Assembly (NCBI GenBank): GCA_902651635.1
Contig: CACRSC010000022.1
Coordinates: 227,522 to 291,521, forward strand
DNA length: 64,000 bases
Origin: Mastigamoeba balamuthi
Lineage: Eukaryota > Evosea > Mastigamoebida > Mastigamoebidae
Direction of reading: 5' to 3'
Part shown: in pieces, positions 32,903 through 44,682 of the stretch
Layout of the letters: every line of letters starts with the position of its first letter
Numbering within the stretch: position 1 is the first letter of the stretch
Translations under genes and position numbers: made by a program
Notes under the pieces: generated by a model
Database searches by the model: none
Seen by the model: the letters and a program-made list of their open reading frames with translations, nothing else
Told to the model about the DNA's origin: nothing

Positions 32903-33500
32903 GGGGGGCTGCTGCGTCCGTCGGGCGCTGGGCACACAACTCACAAGCGCAACAGTGCGCAGGATTTTTTCCTCTTTTCCAGATACGCTGTTCGGAATTT
33001 CGAGGGGGGCAGAGCCGGGGACAGAGCGCTGCCCGCCTGCCCGCGCGCGCTGCAGGGCCGTGTGCACGCAGCAGCATGTGTCTGCACCGAGCGACGAAGA
33101 CCGTGGTCGGCGCGATCACGGAGAAAGGAAACCAGAAACAAGAAAACCAGAACTCGTTGCACACGAGACACTTGCACCGGGAGTCGAGCTGCCCCCGGGT
33201 GGGCAGAGGGGAGACCGGCAAGCGGGGAGGGCCTTGACCGCATTGCGCCAGGCGCAGGCCTCCGCAGTGGTCGCGGCTTGCAGTACGCAGGATGAGAGAA
33301 GGACTCCAAGACAGCAATCAAATGCTCGATACTGAATGCAGGCAAGACCATTGGATGGATGGGTCTCATCTCTTCGCAGCGAGAGAGGTATATCTGGGTG
33401 GCCACTCTGGAGGCAATCATCGTCATCACCAGATGAGCTGAGCTACACTCCACGTTTGTTCATTTCCCGCTTCGTTCGCCCAATCCAATTGAATTCGCGA
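32903..33500. other. Upstream region of the RhoGEF
   Basis: No protein-like frame. From about 33440 the plus strand matches an intron of the ZMYND10 copy at 38.8 kb, which marks the left edge of a displaced ZMYND10 piece. Confidence 0.45.
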
Positions 33501-34020
33501 AAATACGCTGCAAGTGCGGAGGTTCCTGTTCGACGAGGTGGTAGACCAGATCCCCGTGCTGGTGGACCTGCACAGGGCGCTGGGCGAGCTGGCCATCTTC
33601 GACGCGCCGCCCGCGACGAGCGTCCCGCGGTCCGTCGTCGTGAGCAGCGGCTCCGCGGCCACCAGCGACGCGCTGGTGCGAGGCCGCGGGGTGGGCGAGT
33701 GGGACGCGATTGCCGCCGGGGTGACGGAGAGGGCGCCCGAGGGCGCGTCGGCGGTGCGGGAGCTGGCGGGGGGTGTTCAGGGAGCGCGCGTTTCAGGAGC
33801 TCTCGGAGACGCCGACGTGCGCCAAGTGCGGCAGGGCGGCGACCAAGCGGTGCTCGCGCTGCAGGAACGAGTGGCACTGCGGGCGCGCGTGCCAGGTGGC
33901 CGGCTGGCAGCACCACAAGCCCTCGTGCGACGTGGTCTGCGAGGACCTCAAGACCAAGAGCTCAGCTCGCCACACGTGCCGCAACAACAGCAGAGTGTTT
34001 CATAGCCTTTGGATACGTTA
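33450..34020 (+). pseudogene. Displaced 3' part of a ZMYND10-like gene (MYND finger)
   Basis: It starts within an intron (33450-33511, the same sequence as at 38830-38880 on the other strand), then the acceptor gcaag and an exon with FLFDEVVDQIPVLVDLHRAL. A second part reads CAKCGRAATKRCSRCRNEWH then GWQHHKPSC, a complete MYND zinc finger. Its pattern and context (KRCSRCRNEW, lone C-terminal position) match ZMYND10, the dynein-arm assembly factor of motile cilia. The two parts are in different frames; one extra G in a six-G run near 33769-33774 explains the shift. There is no 5' half here, so this is a fragment moved or duplicated away from the main body. Confidence 0.7.
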
Positions 34021-34828
34021 GCGAGCTCATCATCGGTCAGCACGGCGGCAGGACGGCAGGATCACGGCCGCTTGTTAAAGCGCCTGGCAATGCTCCGGCG
34101 CTGTGCCCGGCGTATGGGCATTTGGACAACCACCCATGCCCACCACGCGATGGCCGCGGACGGTCGTGGTACACTGTATCGCGCTGTCAGTGATCTCGTA
34201 CAATGGCACTGGCCTCCTGAACGGGGTCCGCACCCTGCGACTATCGAGGGCTGTTCTCGTGGAGCTCACCGGCGGAGTCCTGCCTTGGCGAGAGAGGCCA
34301 GCAGCCGCGGCGACCGACGAAGCATCCCCCGTGGCGCACGTGGTTTTTTAAAAAAGCTCTGATGCCTTTGCCGAGTGGAAGGGGCTCCTCGGGGCAGGGA
34401 GGGAGTGGGAGCACGGGAAGGGGCAGAGGGGCCACGTGGCGCCGATATTGTGTGTGCGTGTGATCTCTCTGTGCGCTGACGTGTACTTGCACGCTGTTTG
34501 CACTTCTCTTCTCTCCTCTCTGCTCCTGCGCCTCCACCTGCCTGCCGCCCAGTGCCCACGGCGGCGGTGGCGGTGGGCCCGGCAGAGGCTGCTGGCAATG
34601 GCGGTGGCGCTGGCGTTTGCGTTGGCGACGCCGCTGGGCTGCCCAGCCAGCGCCGCTGTGCGGTGTGTCGGTTGCGAATAGCCAATTCAATTCATTTCGA
34701 TTTGTGATTCGATTCAAAAAGGCCGCGCGTCTCTCTGTCTACCCGTTACACTTTGTCTCGCGCTCCCACCCCGCTCTGGGCTCTGGGCTTCCTCTGCGCC
34801 TGAGCGCGGCCCACGTTCCGGGCGGCCG
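34021..34828. other. Intergenic spacer
   Basis: No gene recognised. Several short frames exist in all phases of GC-rich sequence; none has domain-like composition. Confidence 0.35.
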
Positions 34829-36570
34829 TCAGGCGCCGTCTCTGGCGGTGCCCCTCACGCACACGCCGCCACTGTCGCCGCTGTCGTTGTCGCTGTCGTC
34901 GCTGCTGCTGCTGCCGCTCTCTGCGCCTCTCCTGCTCTCGCCGTCGCTGCCGCTGGCGCTGGCGCTGGCGCTTCTGTGGCCGCTGCCGGTTCCGGTGCCT
35001 CTGCCTCTGCTGCTGTCGCTGCCACTGCCTCGCCCCCCTATGCAGGCTTCGCTGCTGCTGCTGCTGTTCGTGTCGCTGCCGGTGTCGCTGCCGCTTCCTC
35101 TGCCAGAGCCGTTGCCAGAGTCGTTGCCTCTGCGGCTGCCCGTGTCGCTGCCGGGGCTGTTGTCTCTGCCGCTGCTGTCGCCGCGGGGCGTGCGCGTGGG
35201 CGATACAGGGGGCATCTCGGCGAGCGGCGGCAGGACGAACACTCTCTGCTGGCGCTGCGCGCCGGCCTGCATCAGCACTCTGCACGGGTGCGGCTCCTCT
35301 TGCTCCACCAGCACATCGTACTTGAGGTGCTGCTGCTGCGGCCGCACCACCAGCTCCACCGGGCGCTTCAGGTCGTCCACATCGACGTAGGCGTGGAACA
35401 CGCCCTCTGTCTGGCCCTCTGCCAGCTCGACGCCCATCACCACCAGGTGCTCCTGCTCGGCGTCCATATGCACCGTCATCTGCTCCTGCTGCTCGGGCTG
35501 CTCCATCGGCACCTCCGCCGCCTGCTGCCCGGCCATCTGGGCCTCCTCGTTGGCGAGGCGCGCCCTCTTCAAGGGCCTCTCCTCCCCCTCGTCCTCGTTG
35601 CCCTCCGTCCTGGTCGCCCCCAGCGTCGTCGTCGTCGTCGTCGTCGTTGCCCTCCTCGATGTCGCCGGCATAGCCGTCGCCGCTGTCCTCGGCCTCGGGC
35701 ATGCCGTCGGTGCTGAAGAGCGCCGGTTGCGGGCCCCGGAGCGTCGCGAGCGTCGCACAGGCCTCTAGTTCCTCTGCTGTTAGCTCCGAGTCGGGCTCGG
35801 GCAGTGCCCCGCAGCGCTGGCTTGCCGAGGGAGCCAAAGTTCTGTCCGCAGCGCACGCCTGCCCCTGGGGACGCATGACCACGATACGGTTCGGTATCTC
35901 GGGCATGCCGTAGGGGCGGACGGCGAGCCAGGGCACGCGCAGCTCCAGTATGCGCTCGCGGAGGTTCCTGACGAGCGGGTCGGTGCTGGGGCCGTAAGTA
36001 CGGATTCTGTCGCGGTCTCCGCGCTTCCAGCAGCGGACAAAGTACTCGGCCTCCCAGAAGCCGATGTCGACGACGAGGCCTGCCGCCGCCAGCTCGTCGC
36101 GCGATGCCAGGAGCTCGTAGAAGTAATTGACGACAGGCTGCTGGGCCGCCTGGTCTGCCGCCTGCTTTGCCGCAGCCCCCATCAGGGCCGCCTGCCTCTC
36201 GATGCAATTGCGCGTAACCACCTGCCAGCACATACTGCATGCCCATGACGCTTAGCCCTCTATACTCGGCAGCACGCGCGGCACAAGGGGCCTGTGGGAC
36301 GGAGTGTGGGGGGCAGGCAGAGCGTACGTGCGGGCCAGGTGGCCCGGCTCAACGCCGACCACGGCGTCGTGTGACGCATACCAACGCAGCGCCACGTACT
36401 CCGTGGCGCCGTCCGTGATGATGGCCTCGGCACAGAAGATCTCGGCGCCGGAGTTCGAGGGCGCGGCCTGGAGGCCGAGGAACGTTCGTTTCTGCAGGCC
36501 GAGGGGAGCCGTGTCGTGGTCGTCAGCGCGGATGTGGTACCCGCGGCCGGGAAGCCCTGGTGGAAAGACA
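34829..36570 (-). CDS. Unknown protein with basic NLS-like patch and acidic/Ser-rich tail
   Basis: Two minus-strand exons can be joined in phase: about 36563-36276 (GYHIRADDHDTAPLGLQKRT, then EYVALRWYASHDAVV, weakly like a BAH module) and 36221 onward (VVTRNCIERQAALMG, then VDIGFWEAEYFVRCWKRGD, LRVPWLAVRPYGMPEIPN). The intron 36222-36275 is 54 bp with GT-AG ends. A Glu/Asp run at about 35640 is followed by a change of frame; the new frame carries ERPLKRARLANEEAQ (NLS-like), VFHAYVDVDDLKRPVELVV and a long Ser/Gly/Asp tail to the stop at 34829. The short repeat gagggcaacgacgac/gagggcaacgaggac at the shift suggests an indel. The 5' exon is not found. No family is recognised; nuclear location is inferred from composition only. 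Confidence 0.5.
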
Positions 36571-36857
36571 TGGCATTTACGGTAAGCCCAGAGTGCGCGG
36601 CGGCGGGGAGAGAAAGCGAGCGGAGAGCGAAGGCTGCGTGCTTTCGAGAGCGCGGCGGATGACATCCGAGACGATTCCAGGAGGGCTCTGCATGCTCGCG
36701 CTTTGAACACGACGCTTCGACGGTGCGTTGGGCACAACACACACCACACCGCACACTCACGGACGGGTCCACAGCAGCGAAAAATACTATCCAAGCGTCA
36801 TAACATACAGATATCTTTATCACAAGTCAGCGAGGATCTCATTCTGCGTGTTCACGC

Positions 36858-38170
36858 AGAACCCTCGGCGATTCTTGATTCTGGCGATTGCGAGGACTGG
36901 ACTGCGCCCCATCGCCAGCATGCCGGTCATGAGCGCGGGCGGAAATGTAACAAGCTCCCGAGCAGGCCGCCCAGCAGAACCCCTCAGTACCCTCTCGGAC
37001 TTTGCGGCAGGCTCCCTCTTCTTCGTGGACACTCCGCAGGGCCTCCGCGACCTGCGCCTCCGGTGGCACAGCATCCTGCAGGCCCACCGCATCGCCAGCG
37101 ACGCGCAGATTATCACCTCGCCGCTGTCGCAGTTCCCCCGGGGGCGCCCGATGGGCAACCTGGAGCCCTCCAGGGGCGGCAGCGCCGCATGGTGATGGAC
37201 CACTGAGAACGGCACGATGCAGCAGTGGGCGCTCAACACGACGACGCTCGAGCCCACCCTGCCCGAGTTCTCGGTCGACCACTGGGCGGGGTCCTTCTTC
37301 CGGATGCTCGGTGTGGCCGCCGGGCGCCGGGGAGTGTTGGCTGCCGATAGCCCGACACCGCCATGGGGCAGGTCTGGACGACCTTCATGGCCCACACGCG
37401 CCTCCCGGGCTCGGGTACTGTCTGGGCCTTCACGCTCGTAGACCTCGTCGTGCAGGACATGGCGGCCGTGCTCGCGGGCATCACGGTCCCCGACGGCCTG
37501 GGGCTCCTCGTCGACGCGTCGACCGCGACGCTGCTGAGCGCCACGTCGCCCACTGTCCCGACGCTCCGCGACGCCGGTGGTGTCTTCCTGCCGGTGCTCG
37601 CCAACGAGTCCACGGGAAACTCGGCTGACGAGCGCCGCGTCGTCTCCGTCAACGCGCTCGTCACAAGAGGGAACATGGCACCCCGCCGTCGTTATGAGGG
37701 ATAAGACCACGCAGGTTCCGGCAGAAGAAGCGGCGATGCCTGAAGGCTGCAACGACATGCTGTTCCCGAGGAGTGTCGATCGCAGACCCCCTGGTGGCAC
37801 AAGCGGATTCCGCATAGCTGTTCGGTTCAGGATGTATTATTCTGATCGCGCTCAAGCAGACGCGCACAAGAACAACGATGGTGCAGGTCCTGGAGATGAC
37901 TATCAGCAGGGCAGCTGGCAAACATCGCCGAGGACGCCGAGAGCTACGCGGTCCGTGACTGGCACTGGGTCACCAAGTTAAGTAGGAGGCCCATAATTGT
38001 TTTTTGCAGGGGTTATCCAGTGATTACGCAACAAGCAGGGCTGGAAAGTGCTCCTGGACTGCTGAACTGAGCGCACTTCATCGGGATGATGCAGCCCATG
38101 ACCCTTCCTATCAACCACTGGATCGCCGCCCTCGTAGCGTGAAACGATGGGTTCTCGCAGGTGCTCTCAG
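36858..38170 (+). pseudogene. Broken sensor fragment, Cache-like
   Basis: Three adjoining plus-strand frames carry related-looking sequence: about 36906-37195 (SLFFVDTPQGLRDLRLRWHS), 37196-37345 (FSVDHWAGSFFRMLG) and 37363-37704 (GQVWTTFMAHTRLPGSG, VDLVVQDMAAVLAG, GLGLLVDASTATLLSAT). The last segment looks like the second half of a double-Cache extracellular sensor, where a beta strand with VD..T....S ends the module. More fragments (about 37930-38170) follow in other phases, with stops between. No membrane spans or kinase/cyclase output domain remain. It reads as a decayed receptor; the family is tentative. Confidence 0.35.
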
Positions 38171-38530
38171 GACTTGTCGCAGTCACGCTGCACAACCCTC
38201 CTGGCCTCCCAATTCAACTCACAGCACCTTTCCCTCCCTCACTCACAAAGTAACCCTGCCCTTCTCCCTGCACATCACAGCAAAACAGCCACAGCACAGC
38301 AGCCACCCTCCTTCATTCAGAGCACATCAGTCCTCTCAATTCCACATTTTTTTGCTTTGGAAAGGACCCAGTTGATCAGCTCCTGGTTTGAGGGCTCGTC
38401 CTGGAAACTGCAGTCGGAAATGGACAACATGGACTTGGACGTGCTCAATGCACTCAGATATGCTGACTGAGCGCACCTTAGGTGCGAAAAACATCGGGCG
38501 TGGGTAAAGGCTCTGTCTTTGTTGCGACAC
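38171..38530. other. Spacer
   Basis: No gene recognised. Lower GC than the flanks, with CA/CT-rich tracts. Confidence 0.35.
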
Positions 38531-39935
38531 GTGTGGCGAGCTGAGCTCTTGGTCTTGAGGGACAACCGAACGCGCGCTCCCCGAACACCCCAAGCAGCTC
38601 CCGCCGACGCGCCCTCGGGCGCCCTCTCCGTCACCCCGGAGGCAATCGCGTCCCACTCGCTCGCGGCCTTGCGCACGAGCGCGTCGCTGGTGGCCGCGGA
38701 GCCACTGCTCACGACGACGGACCGCGGGACACTCGTCGCGGGCGGTGCGTTGAAGATGGCCAGCTCGCCCAGCGCCCTGCGCAGGCCCACCAGCACCTCA
38801 GAGAGCAGGAGCCTCCGCACTTGCTGTGTATTTTCGCGGATTCAATTGGATTGGGCGAACCAAGCGGGAAATGAACGAACGTGGAGTATCTCGTCTTCTT
38901 GGAGCTGTTCCACGTGATCTTGGAGCGGCACGCGGGGTCGACGAGCAGGTTGTAGAGCAGCAACCAGAGCTGCGCCTCTATCTTGGTGACGCGGGCTTCG
39001 TCGCCGTCGTTCCACCGCTCGCGCCCGCCGCTCTCGCCCCTGTGGACCCACGGCGGCCGCTCCATCAGCCCCATCAGCAGCGGCAGCACGTCTGCGCCCG
39101 CCCAGCCAGCCCCCGCTCGTGTCAGTCGCGGGCCACCGCACAGGCGCCGTACCTTTGTCGTCGAGCAGCGAGTCGAGGAACGAGAGGGGCAGCAGCGACG
39201 TGTGGTCCGTCAGGCACCACAGTATCGAGGCTTCCGATGCTGCACCCGAACTCGGCGTGCTTGTGGACAGAGGCTAGGTGCTCCTCGGCCGCCCGCTCGG
39301 CCTCGCGCGGATTCAATTGGATTGGGCGAACCAAGCGGGAAATGAACGAACATGGAGTATCTCGTCTTCTTGGAGCTGTTCCACGTGATCTTGGAGCGGC
39401 ACGCGGGGTCGACGAGCAGGTTGTAGAGCAACCAGAGCTGTGCCTCTATCTTGGTGACGTGGGCCTCGTCGCCGTCGTTCCACCGCTCGCCCCTGTGGAC
39501 CCACGGCGGCCGCTCCATCAGCCCCATCAGCAGCGGCAGCACGTCTGCGCCCGCCCAGCCAGCCCCCGCTCGTGTCAGTCGCCAGCCACCGCACAGGCGC
39601 CATACCTTTGTCGTCGAGCAGCGAGTCGAGGAACGAGAGGGGCAGCAGCGACGTGCGGTCCGTCAGGCACCACAGTATCGAGAGGCTGGCGATACTGCAC
39701 CCGAACTCGGCGTGCTTGTGGACAGAGGCTAGGTGCTCCTCGGCCGCCCGCTCGGCCTCAGGCCGCGCGTCGCTGGCCATCGGGCGCGAGCCCGTCGTCG
39801 TATTGGCCCTCGCGAGGCAGCGCACACAGTAGGTGCGAGTGGCCTTCGAGCGCCACGCACGCGTCGCGGCTGTCCAGGCACACCCACCAGCAGGTTCACG
39901 ACGACGCTCTCGTGGAACAGCTGCGTGCGCCAAAG
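38531..39935 (-). pseudogene. ZMYND10-like gene body, 5'-truncated, internally duplicated, MYND finger deleted
   Basis: Reading the minus strand: an exon at about 39935-39605 (LFHESVVVNLLV; then FGCSIASLSILWCLTD, FLDSLLDDK), an intron, and an exon at about 39543-39360 (DVLPLLMGLMERPPWVHRG, EAQLWLLYNLLVDPACRSK). After part of the next intron both exons recur at about 39290-39165 and 39092-38885 as a tandem duplicate. Then come the intron 38880-38830 and a last exon (RRALGELAIFNAPPATSVP). This order matches ZMYND10, a ciliary dynein-arm assembly factor. The duplicate first exon has a 2-base deletion that shifts the frame, and in the last exon about 150 bp holding the MYND finger are gone. The 5' end is cut at about 39935, where AT-rich DNA begins. 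Not functional as it stands. Confidence 0.7.
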
Positions 39936-41731
39936 AATTACAAAAATGCTATGACCCGTCTAATTGAAGATGATGCCATCTGTACATTTAGGATTCCTAA
40001 TCAGTCAGCTAATAAAATCAAATGATACAGGAGAGGAAACTCTCATATGCAGACCTATCTGAGTGGTCCTCCAAACAATAAAATGAGAACAACCAGTTGT
40101 TCATTTTCATGTGTAACACTCATAGGAAGCCAGAAAGAACAACAGATACAGGTGTAGGACCAGAACGAGAGCATACTCTGAAAGCAGAAGACATTCATTA
40201 ATGTTTGGAATGTGTCTTATATGAAAAAGATATTGGCATTGTTGCTGTTGCCATAATAAAACAATGTGACTGTGTTATTGATGTTGTAGCCAAGTCTATT
40301 CTCTGACATCATATCAACAACAGTATATGCATAGGTACTTCTTCATCTTTATTATGCATGTGGTAATCACAAAAAGAGAAATCTGAAGTGGACACTTATG
40401 ATCTGCAATAAATTTCATGGAACAAGTCAAGACAATTAACACACAACAGAATCAAGGTAAGTACTGCACAGTGCAAAACACACAGACTTTTTTAATTGAC
40501 CAAGAAACATATTTATTTCTTTTTTTCTCTTTTGTTTTATATTTATTTGGTTAATACATTATATAAAATATGATATGTTATCATTTCAGATTTTCACAGC
40601 AAGAAAAGATGTTCTGATATAAAAATTGTGTTCTGATAGGGTTTGTGCTCAATTTTATATCACGGTTTTTCTCTGCTTCAGTGTGAGACCAGACACAAAA
40701 TGAACTTTTTTCCTGTGACTGTTCATTTATCAAGTGCCACTATGCCAAATACCCTAGGGTTGCAAATATGTTTGTGCTAAATTAATTCAGATGAGATGGC
40801 GTCATACTGTTGGAATCCTATGTCAAGCAGAGAGACGGCCCTTCTTTGACTATTATTTGCACGAAATCGTTTTCTGTGGAAGAGGGAAAGAAGGAAAAGC
40901 CCTTCTTTATAACTTCCAACATTTCCCCAACCATACAATCTTCCTTCCTCCCCCCCCGTGGGCCTCCATCTTGAGAGAATACATCCCGAGAGCTGTGGAT
41001 GCTCTATCGATTCCCGTAAATGGGGACGAGTCCAACAGGTCGTCCCAATCTCTGGCAAAAAGGCAGTGATACTCTGATCTGGAGAACGCAGCCCCAATCG
41101 AGACGGCGGGATGCGGTGTATGCCTCACGCCGAGGGGTTTGTTCACACCACCGAGCTCGGGATGTGCTCCCAGCCGACTTCAAGCCGTGATCCGAAAGTC
41201 GGCAAAGATGGATAGCAGAATGACAGCGACGAAAGACGAAAGCGGAACCAGCAGATCTGCCGGATGTGCGTTGCGGCGACTCTCCGGTTCGCCACCGACC
41301 GCTGCGGGGACCCCTCTGCCCTCCCGTGACCTCTGCGCCCGCACGTTCACCGACGGAGCAATGCGGCGGGGCCGGCATTGCCCGACGGCGTTCCCTCGCG
41401 GTGCCGGGCGTTGCTATAAATAGGACAAACCGACAAGAGAATACACTGAGAACGAATCGAGCGAGCCAACCCACGTATCAAGCCGGCATTCTGGTCGTTT
41501 TCTCAACCTCCGATACGATTTGCCCCCAAAAATGTCCGCGCGCCCCGGTCTCTTGCGTGCGCGGACAAAATATCTCCGTCAGAACGCAAGAACTTCCTCG
41601 TGAGGCGCTTTGGTCACCCCGCAAAGCGCCCCTCCCACCCTCGCACACCACCACGGAGAGCGCCAGGCACATCTTCATCTGGGACCGAGCTAAGAAAGGA
41701 CCTTGAGAGGTCGCTCCCCCTCCCCCGCAAA
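39936..41731. other. AT-rich block, then upstream region of metallophosphoesterase
   Basis: From 39936 to about 41000 the sequence is strikingly AT-rich with no protein-like frame. It abuts the truncated ZMYND10 copy directly, so it may be an insertion. From about 41100 GC rises again; no gene is seen before the ATG at 41732. Confidence 0.5.
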
Positions 41732-43426
41732 ATGTGCATCCTCGACGCGTATTCGCCCACCCAGGGCACCGACTTCATCGAGCTCCGCGCCGTCACCGGT
41801 GCATACCCGTCCACCCCTCGGTTCCGCCGGCGGAAGCGCCCGCCGTTTCTGAGCCGGTGCGCAATTGCAGACTGCGCGGGAGCTGTCAAGGCCGCCGTGC
41901 GCACCGCCGCCGGCGGGCTGGTGGCTGCGGTGAGGTCGATGCAGGCGGCCGTGCCGCACGAGGAGGGTGGGAAGTTCTTCTGGCGCCTCAGGCTGGGGCG
42001 CCTCGACGCCGGCTGCGCGCTGCACATCGAGGTGCGCTGCCCTGCACCTCCCGCCCCCCCCCCCTGCTGAGTCAACGCCGGCATACCCCCCGAATTCCTT
42101 TCCGGGGAATCCTAACGCCTTCTGAGAAATTTCTCGCCACTGACACCAACACCAATCGGGGCGATCCTCGCAGGTCGCGCAGGACGACTCGGAGGACCGC
42201 CTGTGTGTGGAGACTGCCACGCTGGCGGCACCGGTGCGCCAACAAGATCCAGTCCCCCCGCCTCCCGCTTTTCAGAGCGTATTTATAGCGCCGCGCGGCG
42301 GGTGACGTCTTCTTTTCCGCGAGATTTCCTCAACCGCCTCTTAAATCAGAGGATCTTTCGCCACGTGTGCTGAGAATCAGAATCTTATCTTCTCCCCCCC
42401 CCCTTCGCTCTCCCCCCGCAGAGCGGCGTGCGGCTGATGCGGTTCGCGATCCTCTCGGACCTGCACATCAACCACACGACCGAGATGACCAAGCGCCTGC
42501 GCGAGTTCGCCAACGACCTGGCGGCCGACTGCCTGGCCCGCGCCGAGGCCATGGGCGCCGAGCTCATTGTGCTCCCCGGCGACGTCGTCGACACCGAGTC
42601 TGCGGCGGATCTCGAGACGGCGCGCGAGGTGCTGTCGCGCGCCACCGTCCCCATCGCCGCGTGCATCGGCAACCACGACGAGCCCGAGTCCTTCCACGCG
42701 GCGTTCGGTATCCCCGAGTGCGGCTACTACAGCTTCGACCGTGCCGGGTACAGATTCACAGATTCTCCCCCTGGCCAAGATATTCCCAGGAAAATCAGGG
42801 CGGTTGATCAACCTGGGAAAATATCGGGCGATATTCCATTAACCGACAGACAATGCCGAATGCAGGATGCACTTTGTGATGCTGTCGTGCCCCAACGAGT
42901 TCTCGGTGGAGCCCGGGTCGGAGCAGTACCGGTGGCTCGAGGCGGACCTCGAGGCGCACGCGCACCTGGACACGTTTGTGTTCTCGCACTACTCGTTTGT
43001 GGCGCACCCGTTCTACAAGGGCAACACGGTCATTGTCGACAACGGCCAGCAGTACCTCGTCCACGGCAACGACCTCTGCGAGCTCCTCAAGCGCTTCCCC
43101 CGCGTCCGCGCCTGCTTCGCCGGCCACAACAACGTCCCGACGTACATGCAGCGCGACGGCGTGGCCCACCTGCTCTGCGCGCAGCCCATCCAGGGCCCCT
43201 GCGGCTTCGACGTGGTCGACGTATACGAGGGGTGAGATATCCCCCGAGATATCGCGATATCTCTATCTCGGTGTCTGACTCGGGTGCCTGCAGGGGGTTC
43301 GTGCGCATGGTGCAAGAGATCGACCAGCAGAACCTGCTGGTGGTGGCCAAGAAGAGGGCCGGCGGCGTCCGCTGGTCCGAGCGCGTGCGCCCGGACTGCG
43401 AGCGCAACGTCTCGATCTCCTACTAG
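41732..43426 (+). CDS. Calcineurin-like metallophosphoesterase
   Basis: Five exons in phase: 41732-42031, 42174-42233, 42422-42747, 42866-43231 and 43294-43426, giving 394 residues. The first 120 residues form an N-terminal region of unknown fold (FIELRAVTGAYPS, FFWRLRLGRLDAGC). Then come the metal-binding motifs of the family in order: ILSDLHI (D-x-H), VLPGDVVD (GD), CIGNHDEPE (GNHD), VFSHYSF and FAGHNN (GH). YSFDRAGMHFVMLSCPN links exons 3 and 4 exactly as in relatives. Two divalent metal ions should be bound and phosphoesters cleaved; the substrate cannot be told from sequence. There is no signal peptide or membrane span, so it is probably cytosolic. Introns here carry gatatcycc/ggagatatc-like palindromes. 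Confidence 0.85.
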
Positions 43427-44520
43427 AATCTAGAAAAAGAGGGCACCAAAATATCCCCCCGTACTGGCGAATACTCGAATACGAGCAGCAGAAGCAGAAG
43501 CAAGAAGCAGAAGCAGAGCGGACGGTCGACTACCTCTATGGAACGGACTGCGGCGTGCGTGGCGGAGGGTGGGCCCCTGTGCCGCAGACGCAGGGGCCCG
43601 CCCGCCGCGAAAGAAAAACCCCGATAACTCGTCATTGGCGACCTGTTGGTGGGGGACGGAAGACTTGTTGGATCGGGTGTTGTCTGCCCTGCGCTGGATG
43701 GACGCCGCTGTGCCGCGGGTTGGATGTTCCTGAGGGCCCTCTGGCGCCCCCCCCAGCACCACGCAGCAGCAGCAGCAGCCCAGCCACCACCACCACCACC
43801 ACCAGATCGCACACGCCCAGACGATGGTTGGCTCCCGGGTGTGTGGGAGCCAACGCAATGCAACCAACGGACCACTGAAGCAACTTCTTCCCCCCGAGGT
43901 GCTGCACTCTGCCTTGCTAACACGCCCCCTTCCGAGCAGGTATCCAGGGACCATCGCCTCGCCGTCAAGAGCATCTCCTGCCTGTTTCCGGTTGGGGGTT
44001 TGCCAGCAAAATCAGTTGTGCGTCCACAGAAAGAGCCTGCACTTCTTTCTCTGCGAGTACAGCACAACCACAGATACCGCATCATACAAACAGAGTTTTG
44101 CTATGTGCTAGGTCGGGGGAGGCTTTTTCTTGAAGCAGTGCATTGTTATAGCACACTTAAGGCTGGACCAAAGGAAGGAGGGTCTCAGGTCTCAAGTGCG
44201 AGCCGCTATGCAATGGCAGAATCGACAGTGAGTAACCGCGCGCATTGCTCCCACTTCCCGCCAGTGTAATCCATCCTAGAGCACCGATGAAAAATGCACG
44301 ACAGGAGCAGAGGAGCACTCAGTCCTCAAAGCCGAACTCTCGATCGGGAACCTCGTCTCACCCAAAATAACTCGCGGGCCAGGCGAGGATGCCACAACCT
44401 TCGCCAACGGGGGCCGTGGATGCACCACCTGAGGGGTGTGGGGGCGGCCTGGTGGGGGCGGTGCACTTGTGTACGACCGACATTGCCAGCCCGATGGAAA
44501 TCTGCACCAGCCGAGGAGGA
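43427..44520. other. Intergenic spacer
   Basis: No gene recognised. A purine tract (gcagaagcagaagcaagaag) lies at 43479-43515 and a run of GTG/CAC trinucleotides near 43785-43802. The promoter of the first GH7 gene begins at its right end. Confidence 0.4.
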
Positions 44521-44538
44521 AGAGTGCACATACACCCC

Positions 44539-44591
44539 GATATTGGTGCACTCGAGTTGCACAAACGTCACAGGCCCTCATGCGGTATAAG
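44539..44591 (+). promoter_or_regulatory. GH7-1 promoter module with TATA box
   Basis: In order: gatatt (44539), GTGCAC (44546-44551), ctcga, TTGCAC (44557-44562), acgtca (44565-44570), aggccc (44572-44577) and TATAAG (44586-44591), 97 nt before the ATG. The same elements, in the same order and spacing, precede the second GH7 gene. Confidence 0.7.
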
Positions 44592-44682
44592 CGAATCTCT
44601 CCCGCTGAGGCTGATTTCACTTGTTCAGTTCGCTTCACTCGCACACACAGCCTTGCGGCCCTGAGCAACACCCGCGACGGTA

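Noticed and set aside
34746-35560. Gln/Arg-rich continuation of the unknown gene in its first frame
   Set aside because: The alternative frame carries protein-like sequence (VFHAYVDVDDLKRPVELVV); the Gln/Arg text is what Ser/Gly/Asp codons give when read out of phase.
43555-44269. Overlapping frames between the metallophosphoesterase and GH7-1
   Set aside because: No domain or conserved motif, conflicting phases and low-complexity composition.
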